This document shows positions 14,261 to 20,286 of a stretch of 37,290 nt of DNA, one piece after another. The stretch lies in contig NZ_CAIZIZ010000045.1 in the NCBI RefSeq assembly GCF_903933125.1, positions 1 through 37,290 on the forward strand. The letters are read 5' to 3'. The stretch comes from an uncultured Lamprocystis sp. (GTDB taxonomy: Bacteria > Pseudomonadota > Gammaproteobacteria > Chromatiales > Chromatiaceae). The stretch's first letter is position 1. Each line of letters starts with the position of its first letter. The notes under the pieces were generated by a model. It did no database searches, was not told where the DNA came from, and saw only the letters and a list, made by a program, of their open reading frames with translations. The position numbers were made by a program, and so were the translations under genes.

Positions 14261-15337
14261 ATGCGTCTGAAAGCCACTCTGCTGCTCGGCAGTCTCATGA
14301 CCCTCGGCATCGCCAATCCGTCCCTCGCGGCCGATTGGCAGGTCTTACCCGATCAAGCCCCATTCCCGGCCGATAACCCCCCGAACGAAGCCAAAATCGA
14401 ACTCGGCAAGATCCTGTTTTTCGATCCGCGGTTCTCCGAGCACGGCACCCTGTCATGCAATTCCTGCCACAATGTGATGGCCGGCGGGGACGACAACCGC
14501 CCCAACTCCATCGGTATGCACGACGCCCGCGGCGGGCGCAGCGCACCGACGGTCTGGAATGCGGCCTTTTACTCGGTCCAGTTCTGGGATGGGCGCGCCG
14601 CCACCCTGGAGGATCAAGCGAAGGGACCGGTGGCCAACCCCATCGAGATGGGCATGGCAAGCCTGGATGAAGCGATGGCCCGGGTCGCCCAGATTCCCGG
14701 TTACCAGCCGCTGTTCGAGGCCGCCTTCCCGGGCGAGACCAACCCGCTCACCGGCGACAATGCAGTCAAGGCGATCGCCGCCTTCGAGCGCACCCTGATC
14801 ACCCCCAATTCGCCCTATGACCGCTATGTGAAAGGCGACGCCGCGGCCATGAACGCGCAGCAGATCCGCGGCATGGAGACCTTCGATACGCTGGGCTGCA
14901 CGACTTGCCATTCGGGGGCCAATTTCAGCGGTCCGACACTGCCCATCGGAACCGGTTTCTTCATGAAGTTTCCCACCTATCCGGGCAGTACCTATGACGT
15001 CGCCTACAAGCTGAGCAAGGATCCGGGCCGCTACGAGGTGACCAAGAAAGAGGCCGATCGGCACCTGTTCCGGGTACCCACGCTGCGCAACGTCGCCCTG
15101 ACTGCACCGTACTTCAACAACGGCCAGGTACCCACCCTGGACAAGGCGGTACAGGTCATGGCCAAGGTCCAGTTGAACAAGGACCTCACCGAGGCCCAGA
15201 CCGCGGACTTGGTGGCCTTTCTCAACGCGCTGACCGGCGAATTCCCGGAGATGACGCTGCCGCGTCTGCCGGGAACACCGAACATGAGCGTGATCCCGCC
15301 GGTTGACCCGCACCTGAAGGTCAAGGCGCATCGTTAG
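14261..15337 (+). CDS. ccpA: Diheme cytochrome c peroxidase (CcpA/MauG family)
   Basis: AAGGAG lies 8-13 bases before the ATG; the 358-residue product has a signal peptide ending near SLAA and two heme motifs, CNSCH at 66-70 (peroxidatic domain) and CTTCH at 213-217 (electron-entry domain). The family landmarks LGKILFFDPRFS, GGRSAPTVWNAAF, QFWDGRAATLEDQA and FRVPTLRNVALTAPYFNNG are all present. Bacterial cytochrome c peroxidases reduce hydrogen peroxide to water in the periplasm with electrons from small cytochromes c. The length matches typical enzymes. It follows the efflux gene and should share its promoter with the operator at 13128. Two hairpins sit 10 bases after the stop. The SHP/diheme cytochromes nearby could donate electrons, an inference. 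Confidence 0.95.
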   Translation: MRLKATLLLGSLMTLGIANPSLAADWQVLPDQAPFPADNPPNEAKIELGKILFFDPRFSEHGTLSCNSCHNVMAGGDDNRPNSIGMHDARGGRSAPTVWNAAFYSVQFWDGRAATLEDQAKGPVANPIEMGMASLDEAMARVAQIPGYQPLFEAAFPGETNPLTGDNAVKAIAAFERTLITPNSPYDRYVKGDAAAMNAQQIRGMETFDTLGCTTCHSGANFSGPTLPIGTGFFMKFPTYPGSTYDVAYKLSKDPGRYEVTKKEADRHLFRVPTLRNVALTAPYFNNGQVPTLDKAVQVMAKVQLNKDLTEAQTADLVAFLNALTGEFPEMTLPRLPGTPNMSVIPPVDPHLKVKAHR

Positions 15338-15347
15338 GCGCTTCTCG

Positions 15348-15395
15348 TTCCCACGCTCCAGCGTGGGAATGCCGTCCGGCCGCTCCAGCGGCCGG
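15348..15395. terminator. Two tandem GC hairpins after the peroxidase gene
   Basis: TTCCCACGC / GCGTGGGAA (15348-15369) and CCGGCCGC / GCGGCCGG (15376-15395) form consecutive stems, both with the loop TCCA. A third palindrome, GGGTACGC / GCGTACCC, lies at 15419-15437. None has a long T-run. The first is a widespread intergenic repeat in proteobacteria, so a terminator role is only likely. Confidence 0.55.
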
Positions 15396-15500
15396 TGGCA
15401 CCACTTGAACATCCCGTAGGGTACGCATCGCGTACCCGCCAAGCCGCAGCCACTGCGGGGACTCGGCGCGAGACGTGTACAATGCGCCGATTTATTGCGA

Positions 15501-15746
15501 TCACGCTCCGCCACGATAGAGTTGCGCGGGATTGGCATCAACGAATCGGGCCATCGCCTCCTCAATTGAGGAGGCTCCTGAGATCAGTCGCTCCTCTCCG
15601 ATCCGGAGAGCGCTGTTGGCGGCGTTATAGCCAGGCTCTGCCATCCGCCGATTCCCAACCCATGCCGCGCCGCCCCTCCTGCGGAACGGCGCCTTCACCG
15701 GCAGCTGGTTAGTATTCTCAAGACGTGTGATCGCATATGCATTCAT
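15501..15746 (-). CDS. Possible 81-residue hypothetical protein
   Basis: The ATG at 15746 has a good AGGAG nine bases upstream. The product begins MNAYAITRLENTNQLPVKAP, has a basic Gly/Arg stretch (FRRRGGAAWVGNRR) and ends with a helix-like IEEAMARFVDANPAQLYRGGA. I do not recognise it, and it has no signal peptide or membrane segment. Support comes only from the ribosome-binding site and from a direct-repeat operator 104 bases upstream, the same distance as the operator lies from the cytochrome b start codon. It may be a fragment of a decayed gene; coding character is modest. Regulation by the nearby two-component system is possible. Confidence 0.35.
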   Translation of the reverse strand: MNAYAITRLENTNQLPVKAPFRRRGGAAWVGNRRMAEPGYNAANSALRIGEERLISGASSIEEAMARFVDANPAQLYRGGA

Positions 15747-15849
15747 CGGTTCGCGCTCCTATCGTTGCGTTGAAAGCGACCCGGCCGCGACTGATCGCGA
15801 CCTTGGGTGCAGATTAACGCCGCGCGGTTGACCGCACCCTGTGCGGTGT

Positions 15850-15867
15850 TGTCAGCCAACCATCAGG
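15850..15867. promoter_or_regulatory. Direct-repeat operator, site 3
   Basis: TGTCAGCCAACCATCAGG has one GTCAG and one ATCAG half-site 11 bp apart and shares AGC.AACC with site 2. The -10 candidate TATACT lies 20 bp beyond the second half-site, about one helical turn further than at site 2. It could serve the acyl-CoA synthetase gene or the divergent small frame at 15746. Confidence 0.45.
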
Positions 15868-15956
15868 AGGCGCGGATGCTGCCGGCTATACTGTCAAGAC
15901 AAAGAACCGCGGCGCGAGCAGCGCCCATGGCAGTTATAGCCGTCGGACGTGATAAC

Positions 15957-16024
15957 CGGACGTAAGGGCAGGTTTCAAACCCGCCCCTACACCAAGGGTC
16001 GGTTTGGATATCAGGTACGAAGGC
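15957..16024. repeat. Interspersed hairpin repeat, copy 2
   Basis: This is the second copy of the unit at 11771, with the same CACCAAGGGTC tail and ATATCAGGTAC end. The left arm has two changes (GTAAGGGCAGGTTT), so the stem is imperfect here while the right arm is unchanged. It lies inside the presumed leader of the acyl-CoA synthetase gene. Confidence 0.75.
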
Positions 16025-16133
16025 TATCAAGGGGCCGGCGCAGCGCCACTCGCAGACCGGCAATCAACTTCGGGGGTACAGGTGCCTTAGCAGTTCGCTG
16101 AACTGATTTCAGGCATTTCATAGGGGCCATACC

Positions 16134-17966
16134 ATGCACCTTGATGACGCCTCCCTGCCCATGAGCTGTATCGGCTGCGCTGCGGCCGGAACGCTTCCCG
16201 GACTCTTCCGGCAGCGGGTCGCGCAGTCTCCCGCGGCAGTCGCCTACCAGCAGTACGAGGACAAGACCTGGCGTGACTTCACCTGGTCGGAGGTTGCGGC
16301 ACGCGTCGCACGCTGGCAACAGGGACTGGTGGGCGAAGGGCTGCAACCCGGCGACCGGGTGGCGCTGAGCCTGCGCAACAGTGTCGACTGGGTCTGCTTT
16401 GACCAGGCCGCGCTTAGTCTCGGCCTGGTACCCGTGCCACTCTACACCACCGACAGCCCGGACAATCTGGCGCATATCCTCGGCGATTCCGGAGCGCGTC
16501 TACTGCTCCTGGATTCCGACCGCCGCTGGTCGGCCCTCGCCTCCAGGCGTCAATGTTTCCCGGATGTGCAGCGCGTGCTCTGCCTGCTGCGCGAAGCCCC
16601 GACCAACGATGAGAGCGTCCGGTACCTCACCGACTGGCTGCCCGACACGGCCGCCGCGGTGCCGGAGCAGGTCGCTGCACCGGACTCCCTGGCCACCATT
16701 GTCTACACCTCAGGGACGACCGGAAGACCCAAGGGGGTGATGTTGTCGCATCGCGGCATCCTCTGGACGGCAGAGGCCGTGCTGCGCCGCATTCCGGCCT
16801 GGCCCACGGACAGCTTCCTCTCCTTCCTGCCGCTGGCGCACGGTTTTGAGCGCACGGTCGGCTATTACCTGCCTATGATGGCGGGGAGCCGGATCAGCTT
16901 CGCGCGCTCGGTCGAGTTATTGCGCCAGGATCTGCTGATCGTGCGCCCGACCGTGTTGCTCGCTGTGCCCAGGGTGTATGACAAAATTTACCTGGCCATT
17001 CAGTCACGGCTTGGCGAACGGGGTCTCAAACGGCGGCTGTTCGACACCACCGTGGACCTGGGTTGGCAGCAATTCCGCGCGCGCCAGGGGCAGGTTCCGG
17101 CGCTCGGAGTGCTCCAGCGTCTGACCTTGCGCCTGCTGCGGCGCCTGGTTGCCGCGCAGGTGCTGGATCGACTCGGCGGTCGCCTGCGGGTCGCCGTCAG
17201 CGGCGGTGCGCCCCTTTCGCCGGTGGTGGCGCGCTTCTTCATCGGGCTCGGACTGCCGCTCACCGAGGGCTATGGGCTCACCGAGACCTCCCCCGTGCTG
17301 AGCAATGCCCGACCGGAGGACTGCATACCGGGTTCTGTCGGTCGCCCCTTGTCCGGACTGGAGGTCCGGATCGGACCGGCGGGCGAACTGCTCGTCCGCA
17401 CGCCCGGGGTGATGCTGGGCTACTGGAACCACCCCGAGGCGACCGCCCGCATGATCGATGCCGATGGATGGCTGCACACCGGCGATGTGGCCGACATTCG
17501 GGATGGGTCGCTCTACATCCGCGGACGACTGAAAGAGATTCTGGTCACCTCGGCGGGCGAGAAGGTGTCTCCCGTCGAGATGGAGATGGCCCTGACCATG
17601 GATCCGCTGTTCGCTCAGGCCATGATCCTGGGCGAGGGACGCCCCTATCTGGCGGCCTTGCTGGTACTGGAGCCGGACCTCTGGGCGCCCTTGGCCGAGC
17701 GGCTTGGGCTCGATCCGCGGGCGCCGACCGCGCTGCACCATCCGACGGCCGTCGCTGCCGTGTTGGCCAGGGTACGGGAGCGTCTCCGGCCGTTCCCGGG
17801 CTACGCTCAGGTACGCGCGGTACACCTGAGCCTGGAGCCCTGGACGATTGAGAACGGTCTCGTCACACCGACCACCAAGGTGAAGCGCTACGACCTGGAG
17901 GCCCGGTTCGCCCCGGTTATACGTCAGCTCTACCGGCATCGGGAGGTGCCACAGGATCCGGCTTGA
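16134..17966 (+). CDS. AMP-forming long-chain acyl-CoA synthetase (FadD15-like)
   Basis: This 610-residue enzyme has the adenylate-forming signatures in order: the P-loop-like YTSGTTGRPKGVMLSHRG at 191-208, a FLPLAHGFERTVGYY block, GYGLTETSPVLSNARP from 379, HTGDVADI and GRLKEILVTSAGEKVSP with the catalytic lysine. It would activate fatty acids with ATP to an acyl-adenylate and then acyl-CoA, at the inner face of the membrane. The arrangement and about 600-residue length fit the FadD15/long-chain group rather than acetate or O-succinylbenzoate ligases. An AGGGG motif lies before the ATG at 16134. It has no partner genes, and the upstream operator site raises the chance that the local regulator controls it. 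Substrate chain length cannot be read from sequence. Confidence 0.92.
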   Translation: MHLDDASLPMSCIGCAAAGTLPGLFRQRVAQSPAAVAYQQYEDKTWRDFTWSEVAARVARWQQGLVGEGLQPGDRVALSLRNSVDWVCFDQAALSLGLVPVPLYTTDSPDNLAHILGDSGARLLLLDSDRRWSALASRRQCFPDVQRVLCLLREAPTNDESVRYLTDWLPDTAAAVPEQVAAPDSLATIVYTSGTTGRPKGVMLSHRGILWTAEAVLRRIPAWPTDSFLSFLPLAHGFERTVGYYLPMMAGSRISFARSVELLRQDLLIVRPTVLLAVPRVYDKIYLAIQSRLGERGLKRRLFDTTVDLGWQQFRARQGQVPALGVLQRLTLRLLRRLVAAQVLDRLGGRLRVAVSGGAPLSPVVARFFIGLGLPLTEGYGLTETSPVLSNARPEDCIPGSVGRPLSGLEVRIGPAGELLVRTPGVMLGYWNHPEATARMIDADGWLHTGDVADIRDGSLYIRGRLKEILVTSAGEKVSPVEMEMALTMDPLFAQAMILGEGRPYLAALLVLEPDLWAPLAERLGLDPRAPTALHHPTAVAAVLARVRERLRPFPGYAQVRAVHLSLEPWTIENGLVTPTTKVKRYDLEARFAPVIRQLYRHREVPQDPA

Positions 17967-18087
17967 TTGGAGGACACAGAAACGCGCAGGGCACGCCGGA
18001 TGTTGGTTCGGCTTTGCCCGAAACGTCCTAAGGGAATGTTCGGGAACGGATCGACCGACGTGTGGGGGCGATTGTAGGGGCGACTGT

Positions 18088-18109
18088 AGGGGCGACTTCA
18101 GTCGCCCCT
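18088..18109. terminator. Bidirectional hairpin between convergent genes
   Basis: A perfect 10-bp stem (AGGGGCGACT / AGTCGCCCCT) with a two-base loop is followed by TTTAAA, between the convergent acyl-CoA synthetase and cold-shock genes. The arm GTAGGGGCGACT also occurs as near-direct repeats just upstream (18063-18086). It is a good terminator candidate for the synthetase transcript. Confidence 0.65.
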
Positions 18110-18170
18110 TTAAACCCTGGTCTCTCAGGCATGCGCCGTCTGGATTTTTATTCCCGGAAATCGCCCAAGG

Positions 18171-18377
18171 TCACATGAGTGGCTCGACCCTATCTGCCCG
18201 CGGACAGCGCTCGCCGCGCTCGACGAGGAATCGGACCCGTTGGCCTGTCGTCAGCGCTTTGAAGCCGTTCGTCATCAATGCATTGAAGCGGACGGACACG
18301 TCGTGGCCGCCGTCATCCCGGGCGATGAAACCGACCCCCCGATCCGCATTCCATATTTTTACCGTACCGGTCAACAT
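18171..18377 (-). CDS. Divergent cold-shock-domain protein
   Basis: From the ATG at 18377, the 68-residue product has the cold-shock fold pattern MLTGTVKIWNADRGVGFIA, then DVSVRFNAL and VRFLVERGE. RNP1 is RGVGFI instead of KGFGFI, and RNP2 is DVSVRF instead of DVFVHF, so three aromatic or histidine contacts normally used to stack on RNA bases are missing. Cold-shock proteins bind single-stranded nucleic acid and act as RNA chaperones; this one may bind weakly or differently. The AT-rich upstream stretch (18438-18520) is compatible with a promoter and long leader typical of csp genes. The longer frame to 18431 has no better start. Family is clear, canonical function doubtful. Confidence 0.75.
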   Translation of the reverse strand: MLTGTVKIWNADRGVGFIARDDGGHDVSVRFNALMTNGFKALTTGQRVRFLVERGERCPRADRVEPLM

Positions 18378-18803
18378 TTTCGCACTCTCTATAGCTCGGA
18401 TGGATTCGCGCGACCTACAACCACCGCGCACCTTGTACCGACTGAACTACGAGCCAGCAGCGCGAACCTACCATCAGACCAATCGCGAAACAACGCCTTT
18501 ATTATCATTTAATTAAAGACTTAGTTCTGCTTTGTCGGAACCATTCGCCCGGCGGGTGTGAGCGTCCGCGGCCTGCTGCCGCGGACAATGGCGTTTGCTG
18601 ATGATGTTCGCCCTGGCCGAGGCCCTGATCGGCCGCTCCGGTTGATTGATGCTGTCACTGTTCCATGTAGAATCGCTGGACCAAGGGGAAGATCACGTGA
18701 TCTTTTTCGCCGTTACACTTGGTCCCGCCGGTCAGGCCCGGGTGCCTGTTCCCCGAGGTCTGAGCCAAACCCTTATAAACCTGACAACTAGGGATCGTCC
18801 GCC
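18378..18803. other. 426-base gap with palindromes, no gene seen
   Basis: The gap between the divergent cold-shock and META genes holds an AT-rich block (18490-18525), a hairpin GTCCGCGGC / GCCGCGGAC (18567-18588), and a perfect 16-bp palindrome AAGATCACGTGATCTT (18689-18704) running into a T-tract. TTATAA near 18772 could be a -10 element for the META gene. No open frame here resembles a known protein. Confidence 0.6.
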
Positions 18804-19700
18804 ATGAACCACCCACCCGTGCCTGTCGTTCTTGCCCTGTTTGCCGCTGCGCTGATCGCGGCGGCCGAAGCCCCGGCAAACCCGGCCGCCGCACCCGCGC
18901 CGGCCCCGACGCTCAGCGCGCCGACACTCGAAGACACCTCGTGGTTACTCGCGGCCTATCGCGTCGGCGATGCCCTGGTCGAGGTCACCGCGGGCGCGCC
19001 GCCGGCCCGCTTTCAGCTCGCCGGAGGGCGGATCGCGGGAAGCCCCGGCTGCAATCGACTGGGCGGGGGCTACACCCTGGACGGGGACCGTCTCAGCTTC
19101 GACGCGAACCTGGCCTCAACCATGATGGCCTGCCCGGAGCCGCTGATGCAGCAGGAGCAGGCGGTTGCCGCGGCCCTGGTGAAGGTCGCGGCGTACCGGC
19201 TCGACGGTGAGTTGCTGGAATTCGCGGACGCCTCGGGCCAACCGCTGCTGCGTTTCCTGCGCCTCAAGCCCGCGCCACTGGTCGGCCAAGTCTGGCAACT
19301 GCAAGGCTACAACACTGGCAAACAAGCCATCGCCTCGGCGCTGAAGGGCACCGAGATCAATCTGGAGTTCCGCGACGACGGCACCCTGGGCGGCTCCGAC
19401 GGCTGTAACCGCTACATGAGCGGTTATACCCTGGAGGGCGAGACTCTGACCATCGGGCCGGTCGCCACCACCCGCATGGCCTGCAAGGGTCCGCAAGGGG
19501 CCGCGGAACAGGCGCGGGCCTACGCGGCGGCCCTGGGCACCGTTCGCGGCTACCGGATCGACGGCGGTGAACTGACCCTGCTTAATGGCGAGGGCAGCGT
19601 GGCGATCCGGCTGCGTGCCGCGGCGCCGGTCGTGGTTCCGGCTCCGGGCCCGACCCAGTCTTCGGAGCCGGTTGTGCAATCGGTACCAGCGCAGCCTTAA
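18804..19700 (+). CDS. Exported protein with two tandem META (HslJ-like) domains
   Basis: This 298-residue protein starts with a signal peptide (residues 1-21), a Pro/Ala-rich linker, and then two META domains. The first (about 40-155) has LEDTSWLLAAY, PGCNRLGGGYTLDGDRL and STMMACPEPLMQQEQA; the second (about 160-275) has LVGQVWQLQGY, DGCNRYMSGYTLEGETL and TTRMACKGPQG. META-domain proteins such as E. coli HslJ are heat-inducible and linked to resistance to novobiocin and envelope stress, with no known enzyme activity. The two domains are clearly related, an internal duplication, and both keep the GCNR and MAC signatures. The C-terminus is a Pro/Val-rich tail. The likely location is the periplasm. 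A REP-like hairpin follows the stop by 12 bases. Confidence 0.85.
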   Translation: MNHPPVPVVLALFAAALIAAAEAPANPAAAPAPAPTLSAPTLEDTSWLLAAYRVGDALVEVTAGAPPARFQLAGGRIAGSPGCNRLGGGYTLDGDRLSFDANLASTMMACPEPLMQQEQAVAAALVKVAAYRLDGELLEFADASGQPLLRFLRLKPAPLVGQVWQLQGYNTGKQAIASALKGTEINLEFRDDGTLGGSDGCNRYMSGYTLEGETLTIGPVATTRMACKGPQGAAEQARAYAAALGTVRGYRIDGGELTLLNGEGSVAIRLRAAAPVVVPAPGPTQSSEPVVQSVPAQP

Positions 19701-19711
19701 TAGCCGCGGAC

Positions 19712-19769
19712 GGTCCGCACTGCGGACCCTACGGTAACACCGTGACCTGTACGGTCCGCTGTGCGGACC
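19712..19769. repeat. Palindromic intergenic repeat (REP-like), copy 2
   Basis: Arms 19712-19732 and 19749-19769 match the element at 5881-5938 closely, including the flanking AGCCGCGGAC and the ACGGTAAC...GTGACC centre. Both copies start about 12 bases after a stop codon on the plus strand. The stem has two mismatches here. Confidence 0.75.
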
Positions 19770-19796
19770 GGCGACCTGAGTTAAAGAAGACGATCC

Positions 19797-20171
19797 ATGC
19801 CACTCGCTAACCCTCACCGCGCACTCAAGAGCAAAAAAGTCAACGATCTCTTTTTTCAGTTTTCCTGGCCGCTGCTTCATGCCTGTGTCACCGATCACCA
19901 GCAAGAGATGGCACTCGAACTCGCGAAAATGCTGTGGTTCCGCCTGGTGACCGGAACCGATACGGAAGAAGCGATTGCCCAAGACCTCAAGATCGTTTTT
20001 CCCGACAACCAAGCGTCTATCGCCGCTTTCGGATCATTGTATTTTTTCAAGATGAAGCCGGCATTGAAAGAAAGCACGATCAGGAAGCTAAAGCAGCATT
20101 TTGCGCGGCAGGAGAACCTGAATAACATCGGTGACGCACGGCTGGACGACGTATCGGACATGCTCGCTTAA
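19797..20171 (+). CDS. Unrecognised 124-residue protein before the MmeI-type gene
   Basis: I do not recognise this protein. It is mostly helical, cytoplasmic, with no signal peptide or cysteine motif; conserved-looking parts are VNDLFFQFSWPLLHACVTDH, LELAKMLWFRLVTGTDTEEA and FFKMKPALKESTIRKLKQHF. AAAGAAG precedes the ATG. The DNA is visibly less GC-rich than the flanking META gene, hinting at later acquisition with the restriction-modification gene that starts 115 bases downstream. It could be a controller or partner of that enzyme, but nothing in the sequence shows DNA binding. It could equally be an unrelated orphan. Confidence 0.65.
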   Translation: MPLANPHRALKSKKVNDLFFQFSWPLLHACVTDHQQEMALELAKMLWFRLVTGTDTEEAIAQDLKIVFPDNQASIAAFGSLYFFKMKPALKESTIRKLKQHFARQENLNNIGDARLDDVSDMLA

Positions 20172-20286
20172 GACCAGCAACGCCGGTTTTCTCGCGAAAG
20201 AAAAGGGATTCGATAACGAAAAGATACTTCGCAGTCAGCAGCCAAAATTAATACATCGTCAGTGAGAAGCAAGGAGTGATCAGCGC

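Larger units (their letters stand above)
15747..16133. other. 387-base gap with operator site 3 and a repeat
   Basis: The gap before the acyl-CoA synthetase gene holds the direct-repeat operator at 15850-15867, a TATACT -10 candidate at 15887-15892, and the second copy of the hairpin repeat at 15957-16024. I see no convincing coding sequence. The distance from the TATACT to the start codon at 16134 leaves a long leader that includes the repeat hairpin. Confidence 0.6.
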
